DNA of 64,000 bases from the NCBI GenBank assembly GCA_028532985.1, contig JANCIK010000003.1, forward strand, positions 2,676,001 to 2,740,000, given 5' to 3'. The position numbers were made by a program, and so were the translations under genes. Positions within the stretch are counted from its first letter, which is position 1; each line of letters starts with the position of its first letter. The notes beneath the pieces are model-generated. The model was not told the DNA's origin, ran no database searches, and was given only the letters and a program-made list of their open reading frames with translations. This document shows, one piece after another, positions 44,413 to 56,324 of this stretch. The stretch comes from Stropharia rugosoannulata (taxonomy: Eukaryota; Basidiomycota; Agaricomycetes; Agaricales; Strophariaceae).

Positions 44413-45571
44413 ATGACTACCTTTCCAAAAGGTAAGATTCTGAGAACTTGTCGCTCTGTTCTAGCTTACTAACAGATGGTTGAGCAACCATCCTCGGACT
44501 TTTAGTCGCGCTATACATATTAGCTTTTTCATTATCTGCGTTCCGTATTGGCTATCGGATTCGCCACCAAGGAAGATGGCATGACGATCATCTTTCTGGG
44601 GTTTCGGCAGTCACAGGCTTTGTTCTATTTACTCTTCTTTTTAATCTACTTAGTGGGTTCCTGTCTGTTTATTTATCTGCTTATCTGTCTCTAACTCTAC
44701 GAGTAGTATCAGGGATGGTTCTCAAACCCATTCATTATAACGTCAATATGAGCATATTTTTATTTGTTCTCTGGTGCGTAGATCCTGCGCTTCTCGCATC
44801 TGATGTCTCACCGGTTTGTGTACCCAGGACTTCGAGATCATGTTTGGCCATGACCACAGGCCGAATCTACATCAAACATACGAAACATGGGGCTTATTAT
44901 AAGCCACCATTCTTGTGGCTTTCTAGCGTAATTTTCGCGTTAGGTGTCATTTTCAGCACCATCTCAATTGCCGTATGCGCTCAAGACCAAACTTGCAGCA
45001 GTCTTAAGGACTGCTTCTGCCGCCTTCCTCGTACATTCTCGGTAATTGCATTTGCCAGTAAGCAGCCCTCTGAACATCACTGTATTTTCATACCCAAGTA
45101 TTTTCCAGGTGACGGAATTGCAGATCTAGGCTTAGTTGGGATCAACGTATACATGCTGACCAATGCTTACAAGTTTTCGGGTTTTGCCACTTTCAGTTGG
45201 AGGACTATTAGTCTTCTAGGCAGCATTTGCACCTTCGCAGGAAGCTCTACACTCTGGGTCTTTTATATCTTAAAGGCACCAGAGAACATATTCCTCTTTC
45301 TTTGTCTGTCAAATCTCACAGTAAGTATATACTAGTACTTATGATAGTGTGGCGAAACTGAAGTCCATACTAGGTCATTATTTCAATGGCTGTATCCAAT
45401 ATACCAATATTTACAGGTGCCGTAGCCCGGCGGGTGTTCCCAGACAACCAACACCCGCCTATGCCGCTGATTCCTCTCAAAGTTGTCATTCCTTCACCCA
45501 GTGCTTCCAGTAAGCCTTCACCCTCTGATGCTATAGCCGCTCCTTTGCCTAGGGTTAATCCCTCTTTTTGA
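44413..45571 (+). CDS. 7TM membrane protein, fungal rhodopsin-domain-like (cargo paralog B)
   Basis: Starts MTTFPK at 44413. An intron with its AG in GTTGAG restores the frame to ATILGLLVALYILAF. Then come FRIGYRIRHQGRWHDDHLSG (the R...W-D-D pattern), VTGFVLFTLLFNLLSGFLS, SCLAMTTGRIYI, LWLSSVIFALGVIFSTISIA, CRLPRTFSVIAFA, an intron, DGIADLGLVGINVY, GSICTFAGSSTLWVFYIL, an intron, and VIISMAVSNIPIFTGAVARRVF. It ends with a Pro/Ser-rich tail and TGA at 45569-45571. It matches paralog A across all helices and at three intron positions, so the two arose by duplication inside or before capture by the element. It converges on the transposase gene. Whether it senses a ligand is unknown. Confidence 0.7.
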
Positions 45572-45753
45572 GCTTTCAATCGTTATAGTTGATGCTTGAT
45601 CCTTCCAATCCTCTCTTTGAAAGTCTGACTATGTTCATATATTTAACTATGTCTATATATTTATATGTGTATATACATTCCATATCACAATTAGTTCATG
45701 GACATTATATCTCAAATATCAAATGTGCATACTCATATACCTAGTCGCGATAC

Positions 45754-48700
45754 CTAGTCGCGATAACGATGAAGACTATTTACTACGACTGTCGCTGGCT
45801 TAAAAATGCCGAAAGTCCCTAGTGGCCTGTCGTAGTACGCAACATGGCCTACAATATCTTCTTCTTCGATAACTTCAAGGCATAGCTGGTCTGGCTTTCT
45901 GGTATAGACCACGCTGGCAAGGTATCCAGGGCACGATAAGTAAGGGCTGCACTTTCTATCATCTCTGGACAAATGTTGATGTTTTGAGACTGCAATAAAA
46001 GTTCTAGGTGTACCATTATTTGTAATGGCAGCCAGTCTCCAAATCGACTCGATGTGGCCGGTATTTTCTCCAGAGATCTTTGAATTGAAGTAAATCGCAC
46101 TATTTCCTGCATGCAGATCAAAGGTGGAATAATTGCGTCCTTTCCATTCAAATCTTTTGACAGGAATGGCAAACCGAGGGAGAACTGGCGCGCAATCGGG
46201 GTGTGGCATATTTTGTGCGTGGCGGATCATGGGAGACTGTGGAGGTCGCACTCTGTTGACATAGATTAAGATTGCTTGGTAAACATCAATGGGTATTTTT
46301 TTGAAACCGGCCCCACTTGGATCCTCTTTATCGCTTGAAGGTACTGGTAAAAGAACGTCATTCATGGCAGCTAATTCTGTCTCTGGCTGGGGATAGGGGC
46401 CACGAAGGACGGCCAGAAGACGCCCGCGACGGCACATTTGCCTGAGCATTGTAAAATCAATTTCCCCTAGTGTCATAATTTGGTTAGCGAAGACAAACTT
46501 TTAGTAGTAGTAAATTCTAAACCTACATAAATGACTATTTGTTTTGATTTTTTGCAGGCGCCCGTTATGGCGCTCACCAGCAAACTCGCTTACTCTAATA
46601 AGCGGTCCCCAGTACTTCATCAACTCTGCATTATGCATGGCATAGTGATGGTTCGGCCTCGTAGCAATGCCAGGAAATAGTACCTGCGATGACTCCCGGT
46701 ATTCCACATAATGATCAAGGTATGTGTTGGGAGAATCAGTTGTGACGACGTATGAACACAAGATATTGGTACACGTAACCAGGCAATAGAAATTCCTTAG
46801 AAGGCTGCTGTAGTCCAACACAGTGACATCCGTTCTCTTCTTTGACGCCCACAGTTCAGGCAAAATGAGTGGTAAAAATACTGTGAAAAGTGTAAACCAC
46901 TGATCGGCTTTCAGCTTCCCATGAGATTTCTCTCCAAGGTTGCCTGGTGGTCGTTCCACCCAACTGGGAATTGTGGCAGAAGAAATGCATGCTCTGACCG
47001 CCTGAAGCTCTTCTAAAGAGAAAACGCAGACCATCTTCACAGTTGAATCATTCTCATTAGAAGAGTCATCATCTGAATCAGAGCCCGGCTGGAAGTCATC
47101 ATCGTCCTCGCTGTCGTCGTCCTCACTATCGCCAGAAAGATCACTAGCTTTAGTTGAAAGAATAAATGAAGCCTCTGACCGCAAGCGGAGCCGTCCAGAA
47201 TGAATGGGATTGTCGTCATGCATGCGGCTTTCGTCGAACAAAGCTTCCAGTTCATTGTGCAGTACATCCTGAAAAACCGGGGCATCGGCGCTACCTAGGG
47301 GTGCATTGTTCACGCCGTCTGGCCCAGCTTCCGGGTCCGCGTCTTGATTTTGGTTAGACACTTTGTTTTTCGAAGAAGGAATGTTTATGCCCAAACCCCA
47401 CCGTACGCGAACATGGTGCTGAAGAATCCCTTCTAACCAGTTATGCATCAAACCGAGCATGGTGTGTTTCACTGGGTCTCCATAGGGTAGGGCGTGAAAG
47501 GACGACCAGCGCACTCCATGATCCTGAAAAATTTCATGCCGTCTTTTCTTGGTTGTTGCAGCTTTCCATTCTTTAGCAATTTCAAGAACTTCCTTCCCAT
47601 TCCGTTTTTCCCATGAGCGGTAGTTCAAATCGTCTATGTTTGATCGCGAGAGTTTGCAGAATGAGCAAAATTGATCGGCCTTGTGTGCTGCATACCCCAT
47701 TGCTTTCTTGATTGCCCCCAGATCGCCGATGCGCGCCAATACTGCAACATGCTTGATGGAGCCCTGGGGATGTCGGTGAGACTTGACCATTTTCCCTTGC
47801 CAGAAAGGCTTGAGAGCCTCAACAATTGGATCAGTAACTGCTGTTATAGTCGTTATTGTAGGTTCATGGGGAGGAGGAATAATTCCGGCAAAGAATGTAT
47901 TTTCGGGTAAATATTGAATGTTCAATGGTAAATTAAGACAGAACAGCATGACTGCACCACAAGAGACGTGCTTCCCTGCTATTTTGTTCATGAAGGGGTT
48001 GTACCAGTCAATGTAATAGCTGAAGGTGAGGTTTCCTGGCGTCGAAGAGAATGTACCATCGGCACCGAGGCTTCTCCAGGCAGGACTGTCAAGGATGGAC
48101 CTCATGTTGTCTGGTGACGGATGGTGCGCATAAGACGCATCTATGATGTCTTCAATTCCTGGTCGCGACAGAAAAAATTCTAACCACGAATCAAAATCCT
48201 GAGTGCAGTAAAGTCGACGAGGCACGCGGCGCGGTCCTCCCCTTGTCGTGCGCACTGTCCAAAGTTTCTCTCCACAGGCCCAGGACCGCGGCGTTTCGCG
48301 GAAGGTGCAAATATCTGGTAGAGATTCGATTTCGTAATGCTTAAAACATTTTGGACAGCACACCGATCTTCTAATCGTGGGTTCAATGGACAGATCGAAT
48401 ACTGCAGTACGGGCGTCTGAGGGTAAACTAGTATTTGCTTCTGAGAACAGGTTCCCTAATTTGATTGCCAGCTGGATGATCATTCCGATTGCTTTCAAAG
48501 TTTGAGTTGTCGAAGCGAGGCTGAGGCCGCATACGACATGCAACCATGCGGCCAATGTGCACACAGCAACAATCAGAGAGCGTCGAAGAGCGCTTAGGCC
48601 TTTGATAACAAGTATTAAGTCTGCGCCGACAGGAAGAAAAAAAGCTACAAGTACGAACTATCTTTGCTATCGGAGCCAGAGGTAGTAGCGTCGCCACCTT

Positions 48701-48997
48701 CAACCTGCTGAAGAAGCGGCGGAGCCTCACGTACGAGAGGCTGCTTTACTTCGAATAAGACCATTGATCGGCGCGAAGACGTGTACTTACCTCTGAAGAC
48801 GAGATAGGTAGCCCGGATGCGTGCCCGGGCACCTGCTCTGGTTCACGTTGCAGGTGACCCTTGTCATGCTTTCGATGATATGCGCGCGTAGACACTGGTA
48901 CAAGTTTTCCTTGCTGATATTGCCCAAAGCTATTCAGAGTTCTGGTTTCCCAACAGCGGGTGCAGGTGCATATGACACGGGGGGGTGTACCGCTCAT
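45754..48997 (-). CDS. Tnp2/CACTA-type transposase
   Basis: Multi-exon transposase gene on the - strand. Exon 1 (from 48997, MSGTPPRVICTCTRC) has a Cys-x-Cys-x2-Cys cluster, then GKLVPVSTRAYHRKHDK, the usual opening of these proteins in mushrooms. The long central exon (48564-46501) has SYYIDWYNPFMNKI, LPLNIQYLPENTFFAGIIP, TDPIVEALKPFW, IGDLGAIKKAMGYA, FCSFCKL, DPVKHTMLGLMHNWLEGIL, an acidic insert, EKSHGKLKADQWFTLFTVFL, NHHYAMHNAELMKYWGPL and EFAGERHNGRLQKIKTN. A last exon adds RQMCRRGRL and a beta-rich C-terminus ending at 45754. These blocks match Tnp2-like transposases as I know them. No stop or shift was noticed, so it may be active. Confidence 0.85.
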
Positions 48998-49185
48998 TAT
49001 TGATAGTTTGATAGTCAGTAGTCAAGACCGGTGGGCGCAGATGTGTAATATATGATTGCCAAGATGGACTGAATTTGACCCCTCCGAACGCTGAGTCGGT
49101 GACTGCCAGAATGACTCAGCTTGACTGTACATACAATTATGAATTTTGATGGATTGGATTGGGTACGATAGAATACATATTGTAT

Positions 49186-50331
49186 TTAAGGTAAGCGCTG
49201 AACAAGCTCCTTCATGTAGTAGTGAACAAACAAGTCGCAGGCTGACTGGAAACTAGGAGTAGCAACCCAAGACTGATTGCTCAGGTCCCCGAGGCCAGTA
49301 AGAGCTGCATTCCTACAGGGCGTGAGCAAGGCTTGCTGCAGGAAAGCAGAAAATATACAAAACGCACATGCTCAAGTACACGCCGGGCTTCGGTCCTTTG
49401 TGGACAACATACCAGACGTTATCTGCAAAAGCTGGGTGATTTACGTTCGGCGCCGAACTTTGAATTTCAGGCATAATCGCACGACGAGCCGCGGCAAGTT
49501 CCTTTGCCTTACTCTTAGCAAGCTGTAGCATTTGGCTGCTAGGACGAGCTACTGACAAAGGCAGAGATCCGTCCCTTTGGTACGCGGCCCATGCTCTATG
49601 AGCAAGGCGATAGAGACTGTAGCCCTTCCAGCTACAGGCCCTATTCGGAAGGCCATTCATAGAGTCCTGGCATACTGTCCTGTGAAGAAGAGTTCAAAAG
49701 CGAGTTCGAAATTGATTTTGTGTTTGAAACACCGCACCAGTTGTAGAATACCCCAGGAGAAAGACCGTTGAAAACAACATAAGCTATAAATCCGTTCGAG
49801 GTCGGCGGTTGAACAGCGTAACGATTTGGGAAGAGGTCGTTCTCGGGAGCTATGAGGTAGGGCTTATCATCTTCAGCGATGTCAGCGCTGCCGTGTGGGA
49901 AGAGTTCTTGCAATGTGAGGCGAGGTTTGTCGTCCGTATCGGCGCAAGTAGCACGAGGGGAACTGGGAGTTGAATTTGCAGATGCCGCGGAAGCTCTGGC
50001 AGCGGCCTGAGGAGACCCGGGCCTTGATGGAGGATTGGAAACATACATACTATCTGGTTTCAAGTGTCAGTCAATGAGCGATTGAATGCTGTTAAGACTT
50101 GCCGTCGGAATCTCCTGCATCCTGGATTTCGGGAATGATATTCTTCTTTTTCTTGCCCGCTTTTACCTTTCCCTCAATATTTGCGTCGTCTCCACCCTGC
50201 TTCGCGTCCTTTTTCTTGCTCTTTCTCTTAGGCTTTTGAAGACCTACAGGGATTATAAATGTCAGCATGCGCAGATGAGCAGTGGCAACCCGCTTGCCTT
50301 CATTAGAACCGGAACCAGATAAATCTTGCAT
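49186..50331 (-). CDS. Viroplasmin/RNase H1 N-domain-like protein (cargo)
   Basis: Exon 1 (50331, MQDLSGSGSNEGKR) has a very basic Lys-rich segment (KPKRKSKKKD). Later exons give a Ser/Ala/Pro-rich linker and two copies of the small viroplasmin fold found at the N-terminus of RNase H1: FIAYVVFNGLSPGVFYNW with continuation SWKGYSLYRLAHRAWAAYQ, and NVWYVVHKGPKPGVY with continuation SFQSACDLFVHYYMKELV, ending at TAA 49188-49186. The pattern Y-V-V-x-x-G-x-x-P-G-V-[FY] is diagnostic of this fold, which binds RNA/DNA hybrids. No RNase H catalytic domain follows. Such proteins are common near mobile elements in basidiomycetes. It lies next to the transposase, on the same strand. Confidence 0.65.
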
Positions 50332-50568
50332 GGCTCTGTAAGCACTTGTCAGGACTGGAGCGCTGTTGAAGGTGGGGGTTTCAGAATTTGAAGGATATGC
50401 TGCATATTCCTACTTATAAACGACGGTATCTGATGATGGGGTCAGGCGGCGCTCGGAGCTGCTCGGAGGCAATGTAATATTTCCAAAGTCGAATCTGTTC
50501 GTGATTTGTGCTATAGCGTCCGGTTCGCTCGAATGGGGACATTGCTTGTTATAATTACCACTGTATAT

Positions 50569-52744
50569 TTACAAGTTCTGTCCACGTTGCAATGTAAAAA
50601 GCCACTGGAGCGAGTACAATGCAAAGAGGGCCTGGCGCACATCCTGGAAATGAGCTTGCCGACTCTCTTGTACTTGCCCGTCAATTTGCCCACCATCTGG
50701 TACCTCTACACCATCTCCTCCTCCTTGGGCTTCGTAGGGCGGCAATTCAAGGGGTCCTGTGGTAACTTCACCCTCAGTACGATCGGATGCGGAATCATCG
50801 CCCAATGTGCGCTGTGCCTGAGACCTTGCAGTGTCCGACGCCAGCACCTCAGTACGTAATATGGCTTCCCGCCTCGCCGACTCAAACTGTTCACCGGATG
50901 TAGCATCATTGCCAGCTTGATCCAAAATGCGATAAGTTTCTCTAAGCAAGGGACTATCTGAGGGACTTGCTGCTTGATGGTGAGGTGAGCGTCTGACAAA
51001 ATCAACCGGTATAGCAGTGGGTGCGTAGTCGAATATTGAAGCGTTGTTTCCGCCAATGGTGACGCAGTCCTAATAGGATTAAGTACAGAGCTAAGAGCTT
51101 GCGTGCGCCGCGGCTACGGTAACATACCTCAAGGTTTAATATGACGATTTGATCATGACAATTCCTAACGAATACAACATGACCTTTGGCACGAATAAGT
51201 CCCACTGCCTTTGTCGTGCGTCAGCCCATGAGATGCAGTTCTTGTTAGAACAAACTTACATAGACGAGTGCTAGTTGTAGTAATCTGTTAAAAAGTTTCT
51301 CGAAGAAAAAATGAAAGCTAACGCACATCTATTAAATGGGCGCAGCATATTAGGCGTCGCAGGAATTATATTCAGCCCACAGTGGGTATTGGGACCGCTT
51401 GCTGAGAAATTGGGTATAATTTCTATAGCCGGTTCTGCTTCGCGCGTTTTGCGAACTAATACTACTGAGTTTCTGTCGTAAAATTGGGCTGCAACAATCT
51501 TCCTGATTGGTGCGACGGCACTATGTACTTTGGTGATGAACGTCTGAGTGGCTAAATCGTAGACATCTACTTCGCCATAAATTGTTACTGAAAGAAAAAT
51601 CTGCCTGTTTGGAGACACGGCTCCAGAGCGACTCCTCAACTAGTAAGATAATGCATTACGGGAATTGAATGATGACTCACAGCATTCTGGCAGGTTCAAA
51701 ATCAATGCATTTCTTTACCTCCCGCGGCGAAGAAGACAGAAATGAGCTACGCCGGAGTAAGTAGTCAGTGTTGCAAGAGGGATTGGTTTCTTACAAAATT
51801 CCAAGTGGATAAGCTATCAAAATTTCATATTTGCCCAAGTACCACATGTCCATCAAATCGTGTCCAGTATGTACGATAAGGCGTTGTGGAATGATATCAT
51901 TTGGGTGAACCACCCCTTTGACATAGTGAGCAGCTCCTTGAAATAGATTAACACGCAATAAGCCTTGTAAGATCTCCTGACTCACTGTCGAAGGGATCCT
52001 TGTAGGAAACGAACTCGTTATTAACGAAAGCAGACAACTCAGTCCCATCGCTATTCAAGCATGACGATGCGAGGCAAACTCTTTCTCCAAAAAACAACTG
52101 ATTTGATAAACTGATTAACCTCATTGAAGTAGATATCTGGGAAGGCGCTATTAAGTTTTCGTCCCGCATATATGAGAAACCATACCTTGTCTTCCTCTTT
52201 CACATGAAGGGACCGAATGTCGCCATTGTGTTTTACCAGTAGAAGTCGATCAGGCAGAAATGGATGCCAACTAATGGCTTCGAAATCTTCACATTCATAG
52301 TCTGCACCTGGACTGATAATATCGCCATTGAAGTGGTGAGAATACAGCCAATTCTGTCGGTAAAGATACCATATCTTAAAGGCGGTGTTACTGCCTGCAT
52401 GAAATCAAATTCTTTAAAAAAAGCTTACTTCTAGATTCCTGTCTGCAGTGCCTAAGGCTAGGAGCCTGCCATCCGGTGAAAGCGATAAAACCGAGACAGT
52501 TCCTTGAAATCGAGGGATGAATGAACGGTGAGATGACTGGAGGCTAGGGTGAAGGTCGGACATGATGACTGACCACTCTCCATTGCGACGCGAAGGCCTG
52601 CAGTACATATATTATTACGGGCATAGATGAGCATGCGCCTTCCTGATACCTCCGAGCTTGCCAAGTAAGTGATTGGCGTCTGCAAGGCGTCTGGATTTTG
52701 ATTTTCTGCTGACTTTCTGCCTTTGTTCTATGTAGTGAGCTCAT
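50569..52744 (-). CDS. WD40/beta-propeller-like protein (cargo; start uncertain)
   Basis: Several short exons on the - strand give repeat-like beta-propeller pieces: FQGTVSVLSLSPDGRLLALG with TADRNLE (52430-52510), DFEAISWHPFLPDRLLLVKH with NGDIRSLHV (52200-52300), RLIVHTGHDLMDMWYLGKYE (51830-51900), and SVTIYGEVDVYDLATQTFIT (51540-51620). Then LNIIPATPNMLRPF, LIRAKGHVVFVRNCHDQIVI and a charged C-terminal tail ending at 50569 follow. The spacing and the D-G-x-L-L-A-x-G pattern fit WD40-like blades, though not every blade is clear. The 5' end is not resolved; ATG 52744 is one candidate. I do not know the family or partner. Function inside a transposon is unknown. Confidence 0.55.
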
Positions 52745-52922
52745 GGTTTGGGCATGCCTGGGTATTCGGACGGCGAGGAGCATGCGAGGCGCGAGACGCC
52801 GACTACATGATAGCGCGGTGTGCAAGGACGGGTCATGTGCTGACATAAGATAAACGCTGCAAGTGTCATTACTCGGCTGCTCCAAGGATCAATCGATCAG
52901 GCTCTGATGCATGATGCCCTAT

Positions 52923-53425
52923 TTACTTGAAAGTCCTGTAAACCCAGTACGCAACACCGAACAACATCAATGCGGCTACTGCTCTTCTCTCAACAAGCTT
53001 GGCTGCTACGATTTCTTCTTTAATCAACTCTGCTTCTCGCTCTTTCTCCATAAGCCTGGTACGCTTAACGTTATATGCTTTTCGCAATTTCAAGTTGTTC
53101 TGTCAATTTGCAGCTTCACAATCAGTAATACGGCCAATTTCACAGTGCTTACCCTCAGCAAAGTGTCCCGCTCGTATCGCAGCTCAACAACGTGTTTTCG
53201 CCCTAGTTCTATCATATCGTTTCTCTCTTCAATTAGTTCGACCAGTCTGTGGTTTGAATCTGCTGCAATCTGGGTTAGCTTTTTAACACATGATTAGTCT
53301 TATCAAACCAGCAATATATATATACAGAAGAAATCTACCTTTGGAGCATCAACGGACCTTCGCTTCGACAACGTCGGAACTAAAACAAAGCTTTCGCTAC
53401 CATCGACCACCTTTCGGCTTTGCAT
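52923..53425 (-). CDS. Small coiled-coil protein with C-terminal membrane anchor (cargo)
   Basis: Three exons. The start at 53425 gives MQSRKVVDGSESFVLV. Exon 2 encodes a heptad-like helix LTQIAADSNHRLVELIEERN and continues HVVELRYERDTLL. Exon 3 adds NNLKLRKAYNVKRTRLMEKE, then AAKLVEKRAVAALMLFGVAY and WVYRTFK, with TAA at 52925-52923. The layout is a charged coiled coil followed by one hydrophobic helix and a very short basic end, so a tail-anchored protein is likely. About 120 residues. I do not recognise the family. Confidence 0.6.
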
Positions 53426-53677
53426 TTCAAGGTGCACAGGCTAGCTTTTAGCGACGAGAACGGGTCAGTCTTTTGTAGGTGCAGCCTGGCGCAGCCAAGA
53501 AGCCGAGCATATATCATACCACATGAACTCCCTTCGTTCTGTAATATTGCGATATATTACTGATGGTTGATCAGACCGACCCAGATACTGCATTGAAACA
53601 AATAGACTACCCCAGTCCTTGCTTTTCTTCCTGGTTTTTGCTCCTTTTGCCCTTCATCCTTCACTAGTGCTGAAGTT

Positions 53678-56014
53678 ATGGCTGAACAACCAGTGCCGCA
53701 ACCAAATAACGAGAATATGCCTATTGTGCTAGATGTAGACAGCGAAATGGATGGGCCTGGCGGATTGGCCGGTTCCGTAGCTGTTCAAGAAGCATCGTTT
53801 CCTGCAACTCCGAATATCGAAGCTTTTTTAGAAAACCTGGTAAGAGTCAGACTCGCCGATTTGGAGGCGCAAACAATCGCCCAGGTGAAAGCGTGGAAAG
53901 AACAAGAAATCGCAATGCGAGCACGCGAGCAGCAATTGCTGGAGGACATCAAGACTCTTAAGGATAGAGTCCAACAGGCTGAAGAGGTAGCTGCCTCTCG
54001 AGTATCTCTAACTACGTGAGCATTATCATCTTCGGGAAAATGGCGTGGCAGTCGACTGATTTTGTATGTCAGACCTGCGGATCGGGATTCTAAGAGTATC
54101 CCAATAATTCCTTCGAAAAGAAGAAAAACGACACAGGGGCCAGTTATTCCGGTACTGAACGACAACAGGAATAGGCGCATCACCCGATCCACTTCGCGCG
54201 GGACTGTGACTGGGACTGCAGCTACCACTCCAGGAAACCCTCCACCGGTTGCTGCGGCTGCGGCGACAGGTGGACGGCGCCCGGTCCTTGCCCCCGCAGC
54301 TCCCACTGGACAACAACTTCAGCCCCCAGCTGTCATCCACAGTCAGCCTCGCTCTACTCGAGTGACTCGGGCTTCATCGCGCTACAATATTGATCGCGCA
54401 GCGGATATGGACAATGGCACCAGTAAAGCTGCAGCATTCGGAGCTTACCCTTTCACATTTTCGCCGGCTAAAGACGCAAAGAAGAAGAAGAAGAAAAAGA
54501 AGAACGTCGTCAAGGCCGCAGCTGAACTTTACCGATATCTTCCTCAAGATATGCCCGATGATATGGGCGGTCTCAATGTAAGTTCCACAGTCTCACTTAT
54601 AGACATGACTGCCTAAATACAACTCTTTTGTAGAAAGCAATGGCACTGCATATCCGCATTCTTTGGGGTCTCACAGATGCCAAAGAGGTTCCAAAGAACC
54701 CACCTGCCAAGGTACTCACGAATTTCCACGACAAATTCAGCAGCGAGGAGGAGCTCTATGCCTGTCAAGCATCTGGTGAAGAATTAATTCCACGCCGCTT
54801 AGTCCAGATTGGTAATGCGATGTCCACTCGAACTGGGCGCATTTCCAGCCAGGCGAGTCTCCTCGAAGAGCACATGCTGCAGTACATCCAAGTCTGCCTT
54901 TCAAGGTTTGGGTTACCTTGCTGGTGCCCTGATCTGCGACTATCAGCGTACTCGCTTTACAATGCTGCTCTGCGGATTGTTGCCCTCGATACCTTCAAAC
55001 AGGCTCTTGTCTCGCATGCATATGCTCATCTTAGTCCCAACACTAAGTACGCCTCCAATACGAGGATTCTTGTGCTCCTGTTTGACCACTTCGTGTTCCA
55101 CTACCTCAAAGGACGGTACCAAAAGAACGACCGTAACCCCGGGGTCATCGCGCAGCAGCTGCAGAAAAGTCCTCAATACATGGCTCGCATACGGGTATGC
55201 CCACTCCCATCATAATTGAAAACTATAGGCTGAATTTCTATATATGTAGCTTGCCTCAGCTCGCCGTAAATTTCTCGAGGAGAATAACTACCCTCAGCGC
55301 TATCGGGACCTCATAAGCACAAAGGCTACATCAGACGATGAACGTGATGCCAGCCAAAAGGTGTGGATTGTAAAGCGCAGGCCTGAGCGCTCAGCTAAAG
55401 CCGAGAAATTCATTCGACTACTTGATGAAAAGCGGCGCGAGGTGGCTCTGCAGAGAGGGCCTCGCTACTGGAAAGAGAGAAAGCGTGTTGTCCCGAATCC
55501 AGACGTCCAACAAGATTCAGAATTCTATGGCCTTCCTGATCACATGCCGGTCGACTACTTCGATCCCGCGTATTTCAACAAACTTCAACCTAAAACTCGA
55601 AATCGAATTGCTGTAGCGCAAGCCTCACTGCTACCTGATGTTGACCAGTCATTTTCGTGGAATGCAGACGAGCGGCTGCTTGATAAAGACTTCACCAGGA
55701 AGTACGGTGCTGCGTTATTTGTGCAGTACGAGATGGTGTCTGATGCTGACATGGTTGCTGATGAAGAGGACGGCGCCGATGAATGGGCGGGTATACCCGA
55801 TGAGGATGCTATGGCCCAGGAAGCTGACGGCGAGGAAGCTGACGGCGAGGACTTAGACATAAACACACTTACTTCCTTCCGAGAGACTCTTTCCAGCCAT
55901 CTTTCTCAACGTGACTACAGTTCGCATGCCTCTTCGCAGATCATCCTATCTAACAGCGGCGCCACTCGCTCGGAATCCACAGAAGGGAGCATGGAGAGCA
56001 TACACCGCCAATAA
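53678..56014 (+). CDS. Charged, possibly DNA-binding ORF of transposon-associated type (cargo)
   Basis: Four exons by my reading, with introns near 54017-54071, 54580-54633 and 55195-55249. The N-terminal part has a coiled coil (VRLADLEAQTIAQVKAWKEQ). Next come basic AT-hook-like and Lys-run segments (RITRSTSRGT, KKKKKKKK), then a helical domain (LLEEHMLQYIQVCLSRFGL, FDHFVFHYLKGRYQK, SARRKFLEENNYPQRYRDL), RPERSAKAEKFIRLLDEKRR, and an acidic C-terminus. TAA is at 56012-56014. I associate this layout with multicopy basidiomycete ORFs of unknown function that accompany transposons, from memory only. A nuclear DNA-binding helper role would fit but is inference. Confidence 0.6.
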
Positions 56015-56324
56015 TGATATTTGCAAGTTCAGATTTCGTAGTTTACTATTTGTATTGTAGTTGCATGCACTAGATACTAGTATACCGCGGAAAAATACAT
56101 CAAATTGTCTTCGACCCGGGAAGAAAAACCACATTGATCATCGATGAACCAGCTCGTCATAGAGCGACACTCACATATAACAGCCAGTCAGTTTTGGCTC
56201 TCTTATCAGCCAATGAAACTGCACAGCCACGCTGGTGCGCAAAACAAAACTTGTTCTGGTACTTTGCTCTTAGTAACGGCAAGTCTCGCCCCTTGGAATC
56301 TCTTAAATCCTCGATACGATCAAG

